64,000 nucleotides of DNA from Adenanthera pavonina. Taxonomy: Eukaryota > Streptophyta > Magnoliopsida > Fabales > Fabaceae. The notes below the pieces were generated by a model. It did no database searches, was not told the origin of the DNA, and worked only from the letters and a program-made list of their open reading frames with translations. A program made the translations under genes and the position numbers. This document shows positions 23,421-35,051 of this stretch, piece after piece (the stretch's first letter is position 1; each line of letters opens with the position of its first letter). The stretch covers positions 30,538,001 to 30,602,000 of the forward strand of contig JAIVEN010000016.1 of NCBI GenBank assembly GCA_026686845.1, given 5' to 3'.

Positions 23421-23701
23421 TAATGTCAAATGGTTGGCAATAACAAAATAAATAAAATATTTTATATTAATTACACGTATATTAAAATTATTTTTTCACT
23501 TAAGGGTAAAACGAAAAATATCAATATTTTCCATTTTACCCTTAGTAAATATCATATTATATTATCATTATATGGTTATAAATGAGAAGTGGGGAATAGT
23601 TAAATATATTGGTAAAATGAGAAAAAAATATCTAATACCTTATATTTTGGACTACAAACTTATCGTATAAAATACCCTATAATATGAACCAGAGAGAGTA
23701 A
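23420..23701. mobile_element. Partial MITE (right end only)
   Basis: The right part TTTTGGACTACAAACTTATC...CCCTATAATATGAACCAGAGAGAGTA matches the right end of the MITE at 20370-20660 (CCCTATAATAGGGACCAGAGAG). The left terminus is missing or too decayed to place. Confidence 0.5.
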
Positions 23702-23869
23702 TAATAAAGTGGAGTTCCCATAGCATATTATGTAAACTTATAAAGAGACGTTGATAGACGGGAGAAATCTATCTAGATATAATTAAAAGAAAAATAGAGT
23801 TGCACTATATATTAACCACATAAAGCAGCCTTAAAAGATTTTTGAACACAGGGGAATTCATCCTCAATT

Positions 23870-24291
23870 AATTATGATTTGATAATATGTTAGAAAAACA
23901 CTTTGATTGGCGGTTATAACAAGAAATCATAAAGGTAAGTTAGCTTTCATTTGCGGTTGTTTCTTACAACGGCAAAGGAAAGCGGTCAATCAATTTTTTT
24001 TAAAATCATTTAATCAATATTTTCCTTTGCGTTTCAATCAATTTTTTTTTAAAATCATTTAATCAATATTTTCCTTTGCGTTTGTTTCAACAAACGCAAA
24101 AGAAAGTTTCATTCTTTTTTTTATTTTATTTTTCAAACTTTCAATTTCCTTTGCATTTCTTTTGTAACAAAAAATGAAAGCTTCCTCACATCTCCGCTCC
24201 CACTTTTTTTGGCATTTACCATTATAACTGTAAATGAACATGCGCTACGAAAAGTCATTTTTGTTAAAAAAGGGTCATTTTTGTTGTAGTG
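23870..24291. mobile_element. CACTA element end (ACGCAAAGGAAA subterminal motifs)
   Basis: The right end reads GTCATTTTTGTTGTAGTG; reversed, CACTACAACAAAAATGAC is a CACTA terminus. Inverted motifs TTTCCTTTGCGTTTG and CAAACGCAAAAGAAAG recur at 23965-24110. The left terminus is not found. Confidence 0.6.
23987..24083. repeat. 48/49-bp tandem duplication
   Basis: Copies 23987-24034 and 24035-24083, each CAATCAATTTTTTT...TTTCCTTTGCGTTT, differing by one T in a homopolymer. They lie inside the CACTA end. Confidence 0.9.
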
Positions 24292-24339
24292 ATGGCTTTA
24301 TTGACATTCATTTGACATTTAAAATAATTGATAGTAACT

Positions 24340-24378
24340 ACAAAGATGACCCATGCATCGCACAAGTGTATTACTAGA
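24340..24378 (+). mobile_element. Helitron 3' end remnant
   Basis: GACCCATGCATCGCACAAG is a decayed hairpin of the CCCGTGC...GCACGGG type, followed by TATTACTAG with CTAG at 24374-24377. The body upstream is not identifiable because of the CACTA end. Confidence 0.5.
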
Positions 24379-24630
24379 ACAATTGGATGCCACGTGGAAG
24401 CTTATATGTGTTCTAATAGTATTAATTACAATTTAAAAATTTGTGCGGTCATTTAATTTTATTTATTGCTAATGGACTCTTTTGTTGTAAAAAATCATTA
24501 TTACAAAAATATTATATTTGAATCCATTATAATTTTTATTTTCTTTTATTGTTTCTGATTTGTTAGGAATAATTATTTAATGCAATTATAATGGTTAAAT
24601 AAAATTATTTTGATTTGGTTAGCGTTAATA

Positions 24631-24893
24631 GTCCCTCCGGTCCTATATATAGGATTTTTTATCCTGATCCTAAATATAATACCTTTTACAATATACAAGG
24701 TAGTATTTATTATACATTTCTAAAAAATGTTCATATTTAATGTATCTAAAGAGAAAAAGAAATAGATTAAATAATAGTAATTTTGGAAAAATATTGGGAT
24801 TTTCGTAGAAATCAAGGTAGTTAATTAGTTTTAATTTCAATTTTTAATCCACGTAATTCGGTTAAAAATGTCTTATATTAAGTATAGGAAGTA
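24631..24893. mobile_element. Stowaway-like MITE, family CTCCCTCCGGTCCTATATATAGG (copy 1)
   Basis: Starts GTCCCTCCGGTCCTATATAT and ends with the decayed inverse (TTATATTAAGTATAGGAAG), flanked by TA. Same family as 26282-26547 and 27046-27309. Confidence 0.75.
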
Positions 24894-25027
24894 GTATATT
24901 TTCTTCCCCCACAAATTCTATGCGTTTTTGCCGTTATGATTTTTCATTTTTAATTCCTTCTGAATAGTTGTAACATAATTCCATTTATGTCATTATTTAT
25001 TGTAGAATGATTGCTCTAATTTTTAAT

Positions 25028-25032
25028 TAAAA

Positions 25033-25069
<37 letters not shown>
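25028..25069. repeat. (ATT)n microsatellite
   Basis: About 13 trinucleotide units. Confidence 0.9.
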
Positions 25070-25823
25070 GAGATTACATTTATAATGCGTCGATTTTTTT
25101 CAATGTCTTTTTCTGTAAAGTTTTCTAATCAATTACTATTTTATATTTTTAGTTCCTATTTATATTTACTTATAATTTTTAATTTTTGATTTCAAATATG
25201 CATTAAATGCCTCTTGGAAAAAAAATATGCATTAAATTCCTTAATTAGCTTTTCATACCCTAACAATTTTATTAAATACATTTTAAAATTTCAAAATCAT
25301 TGATCAATTGATTAATTATATATATTGTTGACAAAATTTCACATTTAAAATGGCATTAAATATCATACTAGGACTTCTCTATATATATGGTCATTTGTAT
25401 CGAAAGTATCATTACAATTCTCTGCACTTTTTTCTTTTCTTCGCTTATCCCTCCATCTTTTTTGCCCGATTCTTTTTTTCTTTTTAGATTAACTTTCATT
25501 CACTTTATTTTGTTCGTTTCTTTCCTTGCAAATGATGCTTTTCTTTAATTTTTAATTTCAATTCACGATTATTTAGCTTCCAACTGATGGCAATAATTCA
25601 AAGGTGCTCCAATGGATCTGCAAGGTGGAGGTAACTCAATTCTCATGAGATGACCTCAGCAAAGTGCTATCGGTGAGGGAATGACTGAAGGGATAATTCG
25701 GATAGTTATTTTTCTTACTGCAAGTTTTCTAACTATCTAACTTGTGTTATTTTGTTTGTTTTCAACTCTATGCAAATTATGCCATTAGAAAGGATATCCA
25801 ACAATCCTAGCAATGAAAGCCAT
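25070..25823. other. Gene-free stretch
   Basis: Contains a CT-rich run (25420-25530) and a GC-normal segment at 25590-25700 that could be exon-derived, but no protein is recognised in any frame. Confidence 0.3.
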
Positions 25824-26189
25824 TGTTGAAGAAGAAGATACTAATGAATATTATAATCCCTAGACTAGATCATCACCAAAGTTGAGGTATAGCCTTCGTC
25901 TACATTGAATAACATCTTACACACTCACAGAAGAAATAAATAAGAGAGAAAGAGAGTTAGGAAGAGTTGTATCTATTGGGGTTTTTGAGCACCTCTATTT
26001 ATAAGTAGGAAAACACATATTTCCCAATCTCTATATTTAAGAGATAAATTTGATTTTCTATCAAATTAGCATAAAATCAAGAATATACTTAAAGGAAAAA
26101 GATTATTCTCTCATAAATATCTAAAAAGATATTGGGTCATATGAAAAAGTAAATAGCTGATCAAAAGTGGGCTTCAAATAAGTCCAACA
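25824..26189 (-). mobile_element. Probable short solo Copia LTR
   Basis: Plus-strand ends TGTTGAAG and GTCCAACA give TGTTG...CAACA termini. On the minus strand a TATA-like CTTATAAATAGAGG lies near 26000, about half-way, as in a short Tnt1-like LTR. No target duplication was found, so the ends are uncertain. Confidence 0.4.
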
Positions 26190-26281
26190 ATACCAAATAA
26201 AAATAGTGGATGTTTGTGGGGCGCTTTAGGGTTCATTTGGTTTAATTATAAGGGGGTTAAGTAATGTGATGAAATATAGTA

Positions 26282-26547
26282 CTCACTCTGATTTTTAATA
26301 TAAGATCTTTTTAACTAAAATCATGCGGATTAAGAATTGGAAACTAAACTAATTAACTATCTCAATTTTTCCGAAAATCCCAACATTTTTTCAAAATTAC
26401 ACTTATTTAATCTCTCTCTCTTTCTATTTGGATACATTAAATAGGGATATTTTTCTGAAAATGTATAATAAATACTATCTTTTATATTGTAAAGGATCTT
26501 ATATTTAGGATCAAGGCAATAGATCCTATATATAGGATTAGAGGTAG
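26282..26547. mobile_element. Stowaway-like MITE (copy 2)
   Basis: Left end CTCACTCTGATTTTTAATAT and right end CCTATATATAGGATTAGAGG are inverted repeats next to TA. The interior (TTAACTATCTCAATTTTTCC) matches copies 1 and 3 in inverse orientation. Confidence 0.75.
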
Positions 26548-26909
26548 TATAATGTAATATGATGTAATGATTATATAGGCATTTGTTTAGTTTGATCTTG
26601 GAAGTGTGGGGAATAAATTTATTTTTTATGTTTACTTAATTAAATATAGATAATTAAAAAAAGTTTAAATTGCTAACAAAGTGATAGCACTTGATGGTAG
26701 TGGAAATGCCGACGATGGTGGTGTTCTACCGATGTTTTGGATGGTTTGGCAAAAAAAAAATGATTAAAATTAATTAAACATAAATATTTTTTATGTTTAA
26801 ATAATCATACTCAAATTTAATATCACCAAAAAGTTGCATAGACATATGAACAATAACTAATAAGAAGTAAAAAGTTATATACTATTGTACTATGAGAGCA
26901 ATTCCTATA

Positions 26910-27745
26910 AAAATTAATGATTAAAATTAATTCGTTTATTTTTTTTTTATGCCAACAATACTAATTCGTCCCTTTACGTAAATGGCTCATGATATGAATT
27001 CATGAGTATGATTAGCTATCCTTTTAAGAGTAATATTACTCACTACTCCCTCCGGTCCTATATATAGGATCTTTTATCCTGATCTTAAATATAAGACATT
27101 TTACAATATATGAGGCAAAATTTATTATATATTTCCAAAAAATGCCCCTATTTAATGTATCCAAAAATAAAGAGAAAGAAATTAAATAAGGGTAGTTTTG
27201 GAAAAATATTGGAATTTTTGGAGAAATCGAGATAGTTAATTAGTTTTAATTTCAATTCTTAATCCACATGATTCGGTTAAAAGGGTCTTATATTAAGGAT
27301 CAGAGGGAGTAATAAAGAATTGTTTATTTTAATATTATTTAAATTTTCTCAATTTTATAGTTAAGTTTCTTCTCAACTAAATTTTGTTAAATTAATTTGA
27401 AATTAAATTTTATTAGAATTCGCTTTGACATACTTTTCAAATTTGAATTTAAGATATAGAGAGAGAAATTTATAAAAATTAACGATCAAACTTAATTCGT
27501 CTATTTTTTTATGCCAGTAAAATTAATTGTCCCTTGACGTAAATGACTCATGATATGAATTCATTAGTATGATTTGCTATCATTTTAAGAGTAATATTAT
27601 TGACTAATAACGAATTTTTTATTTTAATATTATTTAAATTTTCTCAATTTTATAATTAAGTTTCATCTCAACTAAATTTTGTTAAATTAATTTCAAATTA
27701 AATTTTATTAAAATTCACGCTGACGTATCAGATTTGAATTTAAGA
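26910..27745. repeat. Tandem duplication, unit about 290 bp without the MITE
   Basis: Unit 1 (about 26910-27474, containing the MITE) and unit 2 (about 27475-27745) share AATTCGT(T/C)TATTTTTTT, ATGACTCATGATATGAATTCAT, TAAGAGTAATATTA and CAACTAAATTTTGTTAAATT. Unit 2 has the pre-insertion site of the MITE. Confidence 0.85.
27046..27309. mobile_element. Stowaway-like MITE (copy 3, empty site known)
   Basis: CTCCCTCCGGTCC...GGATCAGAGGGAG with TA at 27044-27045 and 27310-27311. The tandem copy reads GACTAATAACG across the empty site near 27612-27622, which proves the ends. 264 bp. Confidence 0.92.
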
Positions 27746-28314
27746 TATGGAGAGATGGAAATTTTGGCCCCTACTTCGGTCACGGGATCGACTATTTTCG
27801 GAGAAAAGGCAATATAACTAAATTTTGACAATGTCCAGAGAATGTAGATTCCAATGGATGATCTATATTTTACAAATTTCTTAAACGCAATGAACATATT
27901 TGGTCTCCCTAACCATGTATTACAGATAAAAGTTTTGGTTCTGCAACTATGCTAATGAAAAATATTGACAAATTATTGGGCTTGTACAATGATGCATGAT
28001 TATAAGAATGTTTTTGTTGCTTAATCAATTTGACTTAATCAAGGCTGTCTAATCAATTTAAGTATTTGAATATTAATAAATATTTAAGTTGTCTAAAATC
28101 TAATCAATTGGAATTAATCGAGGTTTATGTTAATTTTCATTAAATAAGTTTAAATTTAGTAATTGTATTAAAGTTTAAATATTTTTATATTCAACATTAA
28201 AAAATATTATGAATAATAATTTTTCAACTAAAATATAGAATTTCTTGATTGAAATCACATTTTTTTAGTTATGATATTTTTTTTTACTTACGACATAACA
28301 TAACAAGTAATTCA
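27746..28314. other. Gene-free stretch
   Basis: A unit TCTAATCAATTTAAGT/TTGACTTAATCAAGG is loosely repeated at 28020-28130; nothing else recognised. Confidence 0.3.
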
Positions 28315-28588
28315 ACATTATTTATAAAGAGTTTTTCAATAACATATACTCATATTAGATATGTTTTAAATTATATTTATATGTTTAGTTCATTTTATAT
28401 TTTGTCATATATTTATATTTATATTTTTATTTATATATAATTTTTTTAATTGTCATACACATTAGATGGTTTTATACCGTTTTGTAAGTCTATTTAAAAT
28501 ATATATATATATATATATAATTTTTAACTCATTATATTAAATTTTTTTTTCTAAAGGATCTCATACATTACATGGGTATATAACTAGT
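28315..28588 (+). mobile_element. Helitron 3' end, same family as 1-6774
   Basis: 28322-28362 (TTATAAAGAGTTTTTCAATAACATA) aligns with 6557-6600 of the coding Helitron, including its last codons, and the segment ends ATAACTAGT (CTAG at 28584-28587) exactly as the long copy does. So this is a 3' truncated or 5'-lost sibling. An (AT)n run sits at 28498-28519. Confidence 0.65.
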
Positions 28589-29214
28589 TAAAAGAAAGAT
28601 AGAGCTGCATTATGCACTTGCCTCACAATGCAACAGCACAGTATGACTCTATCCCTTAAGCTATGTGTCCCTCTCTCTGTTTTTGTTTTTTTGCTTTCTT
28701 CTTTTTAAATGAGTCTTATTTTTTTCTTTTTCATTCTTTTTTTTTGTTGGTGAGATCCATCTTTTCCATTTTTTAGGTGAACCCCGTGTTCTTTCCTTTT
28801 TTTATTTTATAAATCTATATTAATTTTAATTAATATTATTTGATATCATTTTTTTAATAAAAAAAGTTAGTGATGAAAAGCTTTTTAAATTTAATATATT
28901 TTAAAACTAAATAAAACCTCCCAGTGTCCCCACAGACATCTACATCCCCCACTGTAGTTTGTTAATACTACAAGATACTACACATTTGGACTAAGCATTA
29001 CTTTTAAAAGATGCTATATATTATCAAAGTGTGTTAATCCTAATAGAAGAGATTACGGTTATTTAAACATGATATCTTGGATTCAAAGTCATGAGAATGC
29101 AAAAGATATTTTTGGAAGAACTTTTCCTTGGTTGGGGTCTCACGCAACACATTGAATTAGTTAGACTATATAGTAGTGATAGGTTTTGAAAATTTTTTAT
29201 TGAATATCATTAAT
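28589..29214. other. Gene-free stretch
   Basis: No coding match. It holds a T-rich tract at 28680-28860. Confidence 0.3.
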
Positions 29215-29309
29215 TGAGGAAGCTGACATTGAAAAGGGTAAAAAGAAGAATCTAGACTAAGGCGAGGGTCTTTTTCTTTTAATTGGGCCAGGGTGTAAAA
29301 CCTTTTTTC
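29215..29309 (-). pseudogene. Truncated DUF7086 paralog: promoter, leader and first codons
   Basis: GACATTGAAAAGGGTAAAAAGAAGAATCT matches the leader and start of the DUF7086 gene (GACATTGAAAAAGATAAAAAG at 19966). On the minus strand the ATG is followed by MSAS as in the intact gene, but homology stops within about five codons and a TAA follows soon after. The rest of the promoter continues at 31195 beyond the MULE-like insertion and again at 44253. A relic of a duplicated locus, not a gene. Confidence 0.6.
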
Positions 29310-31187
29310 TTGAGCAAAGTAATCTATCAGCCCTCATAGTTTATCTCAATTTTCATATTGGTCCCTAAAATTCTGAAGTTTTACAACGCATCCCTAAACT
29401 TACCAACCGTTACAATGTTAATCCTCATTCATTAAAACATTTGGAAGCCAATCCTCTATGTGCATATGTGGTGTAACAGAATGTTTATCGGAGCTGAGGT
29501 GGGACGTTACCTAAGATGTGGACCATGTGACTTGGAAATTTGGCAAATAAGATGCCATTTGAGTCTCCACATCAGCATTTTATATCAAAGCCCAAAAGCA
29601 TGCATTTAATCACCATCCCCATTTCTGATCCCCATTGAGACCTTCACCTTTGCGACCACGACCGCTCACTAAACGCACGAACAGGGGCCATGGTTTGCAA
29701 AGGAGGAGGCAAAACATGTTTTTCATGCTGATCTTAATCTATATCGATGGGTTGGGAGGGCCTTCGACTAGTTTGCCCAAGTTTATTTGAGCGTTTCACC
29801 TTCGTTGGCCGTTGTGATAATTGTGAGTTTTATGCTTGGGTTGTGCATTCTCGAAGTTGATTTTTGAATTTTATTTTTGTTTGGGGTTTGATGATAGAGA
29901 ACAACTTTGATTCATGTTAGGGTTTAGAATTATTTGTGTGATTTGTTGTTGATTTGGGTTTTTTTTAGTCTGAATTTTTTAATGAAGAGCATATAAGATG
30001 ACCCAAAAAAAAGAAGAGTATATATATATATATATCAAGAAATAAGTAGAGAATAGGGGATTTAACTATTTCTGTCTAATTCAAAGCCCTTTAACAAAAA
30101 GAAGATAGGCTCTGGCAATTACATAAGCATTGGAAATTGCCTAAAGCATTGGCATATCTAACAGATTAGCAAAAGCGTCTGCTTCTCTACGCAAAAGGTT
30201 AATTATAATTAATTGGAAATATACCAATTCCTATAGATAATTCTCTTCAATGAGGTTTTAAAAAGCATGATTTTTTATGTCATCTCTTATAAGTAGGTTG
30301 ATGGTTTCAACATTTTCACAAAAGACATCTCAACTTTACAAAGACCCATCTTCCAACATAATACGAGACCGTTTTTTATTCCCGTTAGTTTAATATAAAA
30401 ACCGAAATGCAAAGCAGTTTCATCGTCATTCCATCTTTATCTCATCTGAACCTTTCAGTCCCATGTTTCGCCAAGGCATCTTAAATTTCTTAATTTGTAG
30501 CAGAATAAATCTAAATAAGTGACAAGACACAACAGATATATAATCCAAGACTTTTTAGATTGTGCTTCCAATAAATCTTATGGTGACAATAGTGCGGCTG
30601 ACGTAACAGACTCGACTCTACTCCTCTGTAGAATTGGTATTTTTTTCAATTAAGAAATATAAAAATACCTTGGATACATGGACAAAATTGAAAATTTTGA
30701 GGAGAATAAATCAGCAGAAATCAAATGGAACGAGAGAAAATTGCCTAGGACATTGAAGAAATTGAAAATTGCCTTTGATTGATTGCACATGAGCCCTTCA
30801 TGCTGATGTTTGAGAACCCTAAAGCGAAGAGCACGGGGACCTTCTCCCTGTCAAACGAGCTATGGAGACCACAAGGACCTTCGTCTGCAATTCTGTGTTC
30901 ACGAGCTTGCTACCTAGCTTGCATTTCTGAGTTGGATCTTAAAAAAAAAACAAAGAGTTAAGTCAGCTAATTTTTATTCTTCGTGTCACGCCAGCACATA
31001 CATATGTTTACCACTTCAGCATAAATAAACGGAGTTAATGCCCTTAGTGATTTATTTTTTAACACTTTGATATTTTGAGGATTAACTCTTGCATAGAAAG
31101 AAATTATAGGGACTAAATTAAAAAATTGAAACTATAGGGACTAAACTGAAAATTAAGTGAAACTATGAGGTTTCAAAAATTAAGTTC
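29310..31187. mobile_element. Non-autonomous MULE-like element
   Basis: Left end (CAGCCCTCATAGTTTATCTC, AATTTTC, TTGGTCCCTA) and inverted right end (AACCTCATAGTTTCACTTAA, AATTTTC, TAGTCCCTA) form long imperfect inverted repeats. It is flanked by near-duplicates CCTTTTTTC (29301-29309) and CCTTTTTA (31188-31195). It sits exactly where the DUF7086 upstream homology is interrupted. The interior has GC-normal segments (29630-29800; 30770-30940) that may be captured host DNA; I recognise no protein in them. Confidence 0.6.
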
Positions 31188-31194
31188 CCTTTTT

Positions 31195-31232
31195 AGGTGG
31201 TATTTAAATACCACTTGAATGGATAACAAACT
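31195..31232. repeat. Segmental duplication copy B, middle piece
   Basis: GGTGGTATTTAAATACCACTTGAATGGAT...TTTTAGTACT aligns with GGAGGAGTATTTAAATAGGG...TTTTAGTACT at 20077-20133. Confidence 0.6.
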
Positions 31233-31532
31233 TTTAGTACTCTTTCTTTCTTCAAAAATAATGATTATTTTTTATTATTTTAGAATTTTTTTTATTTTAA
31301 AACAATTGTCATTTTATGATTTTTAAAATAATGTTACTTATTTTTTGACATGTTTTCCCTTTAATAATAATGAAGAAAGAAAAAATACTATACATAATTA
31401 ATAAGAGTATTATAATAAAATATAATAATATTATGTTAACTTTTATATTATTTATTAGTTTTCTTAAATTACATACATAACTTTAAAGTGACAATTGTTT
31501 TGAATAGTGGTGCACAAAGACCAGGTAATACT

Positions 31533-33196
31533 TGTTACATCAAGTGTTTTGATGACTCCAAACTAATCTTCAAGAGCTTGGAATAAAGATATCAAAGGTG
31601 CATAAAAGGTTTCAAGTGAAGGAATTCTGGAGAAATCAGTGCAATGATAGATGTAGAATGTTTAGTAATGTTTTAATTTGAGTAAAAGACTTTGATTTAG
31701 AAAAAAGATGTTTTAAAACCTTGATTCTATGTTAATTCATGGAATATTTGAAAAACACCCATCAACAGACGAAGTTTGAAAGGTTTATACTGATCTACTG
31801 TTTTGAAAATTCGAACTTTAGCTTTGGAAATTCGAATTTCTTGTTAAAAATGAACAAGTCTGAAAAGAGGCTTCTCTGACAGCCGAATTTTGACTTTAGA
31901 AATTCGAATTTTGATACGTGTCTGAAAATAGCTTTTTCTGACAGACGAATTTTGACCTTTGAAAATTCCAATTTTAGATAAATTGCAACTTATGAAAATT
32001 GAAAAATTTGTCTGAGAATATATCAAAGTTCATCTGAAATCAAGCTAAGATTGGGTTTCAAAATTGCTCACTGACAGACGAATTTTGAATATGAAAATTC
32101 GAATTCCAGAAACAAAGCTTGTGATTCTGTTATAATGAAATGTTGACATACGAATGACAGTATTCATAAATTCGAATTCTAAAGCAAGTCTGAAAGAGGT
32201 CTCTCTGACAGACGAACTTTACCCTTTCAAAATTTGAATTTTGAATTGATGAACTATTGTGCCTCAGTAAACCAGCTTCTGACAGATGAATTTTGAGGTT
32301 CCAAAATTTGAATTTCGAAGGCACTGTAGCAAATTGAAATTACTATTCACACTTAATAGAACAACTTTAAATATAAAAATTCGTATGTTTCAACATAAAA
32401 TCATTTTCTAAAGATGAAAATTTGAATTTTGCCTCATGACAGACGAACTTCAAGAGTTCAACGTTAAAGGCTGTAACATTTGGTTTCTGCAAAATTCGTC
32501 TGTTGACCAACTGAAATTCGAACTTTGAGTGTCAGAAGCATTAAATATGGTTGGTGAACAGATAGTTTCTAAGTATAACCATTGGGTAACATCTCTAACG
32601 GCTAGATCTTGTATCTAACGTATAGTTGAGGCAGAAATCTATAAAAAGAACTTCATTTGAAGATATGGTAAATGAAATTACTTTGTATATACTGAAACTC
32701 TGTAAAATCATCTACTCAAAGTCTCTTACTCTTACATACTTCATTCCTTGTACCTTAACTTTCATATTCACTCTTATTGAGAGAGTTTATTCTTTGTAAA
32801 CAATCTTATCTTCATCTCGAAGAAAGATTTACTTGTGAGGGGATATCACAAGGGATTGGGGAAGCACTAAGTGAGAATGCAAAGAGTGAAAGTGTGAGCT
32901 CTAGAAACAGAGCATCAACTTTGTACTTATGCTTTTGCAAGAAGCCTGTTGAATTCTTACAGAATAGTGAAAAATCTCAAGTGCTGACTTGGGGACTGGA
33001 CATAGGTCAAGTTGAGAGACCAAACTAGGATAAACATCTGAGTTTTTCTCTCCCCTACTGCTATCTTCATTGTTTATTTATTCATACTCTGTTTTACCAT
33101 CATACTTTGCTTCCTTCACTTTCCTTATTAACATTTTGCAGAAAAAGTTTTAATCTTCCCAATTCACCCCCTCTTAGGAAGCCAGCTTATCTAACA
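31533..33196 (+). repeat. Copia-1 5' LTR
   Basis: TGTTACATC...ATCTAACA, 1664 bp. TATA box TATAAAAAG at 32640-32648, so U3 is about 1.1 kb. U3 is packed with CAGACGAA(T/C)TTT and AAATTCGAATTT motifs (for example 31766, 31951, 32075, 32209, 32441). Confidence 0.95.
32640..32648 (+). promoter_or_regulatory. Copia-1 5' LTR TATA box
   Basis: TATAAAAAG. The 3' LTR has TATAAATAG at the equivalent place, 42720-42728. Confidence 0.7.
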
Positions 33197-33198
33197 AG

Positions 33199-33210
33199 TG
33201 GTATCAGAGC
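33199..33210 (+). other. Primer-binding site, initiator Met-tRNA
   Basis: TGGTATCAGAGC, two bases after the LTR, the standard Copia minus-strand priming site. Confidence 0.95.
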
Positions 33211-33251
33211 CCGGATTCCCAATTAAAGGATTTTACGGTTTGGGAATTGCA

Positions 33252-35051
33252 ATGGCTGGCTTTGGAGAAAGCATACTACTAGAGGGAAATAACACAAATA
33301 GAACACCTGGCTTCAGTGGAGAACACTATGGTTACTGGAAGATGAGGATGCAAATTTATCTCCAATCCATTGACCTAGACATCTGGTCCGTCATCCAAAA
33401 AGGAGATTTTGTTCCAATGGTATTGCAGAATGATGGGAAGTACATGGAAAAGCCAGCAGCTGAATGGAATGAGGAAGATAGAAGAAGAGTCTTGCTGAAC
33501 TTCAAAGCAAAACATTGCTTGGTCAGTGCGTTGAATCAAGATGAATTCTACAGGGTCTCACAATGCTCCACTACCAAGAAAATGTGGGACACCTTGCAAA
33601 TTGCTCATGAAGGAATAACTAGAGTTAGGGAAAACAAACTGAATACATGCATAAGTGGATACGAAAGCTTCCGAATGGCTGAAGGAGAGAGTGTAAAAGA
33701 GCTACAGAAGAGATTCACTCTCATTGTGAATCAACTAAAAAGTTTGGGAAAGGAGTACACTCAAACAGAAAAGGTCAGAAAGATCCTCAAAGCCCTTCCT
33801 CTAGAATGGTAACCCAAAGTAACAGCAATAGAGGAAGCCAAAGGAGAATTAATGGCCTCTGTCACTGCTCTTTTTAGTAGCCTCGAGGAGTATGAAGGAA
33901 AAATGAAGGCTCTCAAGGAGGTATGATAAGACAGAAAGAAGAAAGGTCTTGCTCTGAAAACTGCTGAGGAGAGAGAAGAAGAATCTGATGATGGAGATGA
34001 GCTAGATGAAGAAACTCTGGCTATGATGGTCAGAAAATTTGGAAGATTTTACAGTAAGAAGAAAAATAAGAAAATCTTCAAAAAAGGAGCAGCTGGAGAT
34101 AACAAGAGAGAAGCAAAAGAACCTGTCACTTGCTATGAGTGTAAAAAGTAGGGATATATCAAATGGGATTGTCCACAATTCCTCAAGAAGCAAGAGAAAG
34201 AAAAGAAAGCTACAGATAAAGGCAAGAAGAAAAGAGCCTACATCTCATCAATATGGGGCAACAGCTCAGATAAAGAAGAAGATAATGAAGATGAAATTGC
34301 CAACATCTGTCTAATGGCACTTACCTCTAAAGAAGCTGAAATCCCATGCAACAGTAATCAAGAATATGAGGTATATGAATCTAAACCTTCCTATTCTGAA
34401 TTACTAGATGCATTTCATGAGCTGCATGATGAGTTTGTTAAGGTTGCTAAAGAATTGAAGCAAGCTAAGAAAAAGATTAACAAACTAGAATCACAATGCA
34501 ACATCTCTGAAATTGCTTTTCTACCTATTGTTGAATCTGCTTGCTGTAAATCATGCATTGAACTAAAGCAAACCAATGAATATCTAGTGAAAAGCATGTC
34601 TAGGCTTACTAAAGGTAAAGATATGTTGTTTGCTTTAATGGGAAGTCAAAGAATATCACAGGGAAAGGCTGGTCTTGGCTATGATCCTTGTGCAGTCAAA
34701 GAAAAGATTAGGAAAAAGAATTAGAATGTATATATGAGACATTTTGTTCATGCTAGTGGCAATAGACAGAAAGAACATACTTCACAACACATTGAATCCT
34801 ATAATCAACCAAGACATGCAAAACAAAAATATTATCTGCACTGCTTTCTTCCTGCATCTCAATCCAGCAGTCCCTTCACCACCTGTCACTTCTGTAACAA
34901 GAAGGAACATATTTCCAGTTCATGTGCTTTAAAGAAAAATGGGCTTGACAGGAAGGTTAAATGGGTTCCCAAAGATACATCTATATCTAGAGAAAAGACT
35001 ATTGATAGAAAAGGACCCAAGCAAATTTGGGTATCTAAAAAGAAAATATGA
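33252..35051 (+). pseudogene. Copia-1 gag
   Basis: Starts MAGFGESI, a start shared with Copia-2. The capsid-type region contains PGFSGEHYGYWKMRM and DIWSVIQKGD, then the GEHYG/ESVKELQKRF helices typical of Copia gag. The first zinc knuckle reads CYEC...YIKWDC (34131-34172): its histidine is tyrosine and a TAG sits inside it. A second CCHC finger, CHFCNKKEHISSSC (about 34886-34927), is intact. Stops at 33810-33812 (TAA), about 33927 (TAA/TGA region), 34149 (TAG) and 34722 (TAG) break the frame. Gag would package RNA into the particle; this copy cannot. Confidence 0.9.

Noticed and set aside
25590..25700. Possible exon
   Set aside because: GC-normal but no splice-consistent frame or protein similarity that I recognise.
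30779..30961. 60-codon ORF as a captured gene
   Set aside because: No recognisable family; only the base composition is suggestive.
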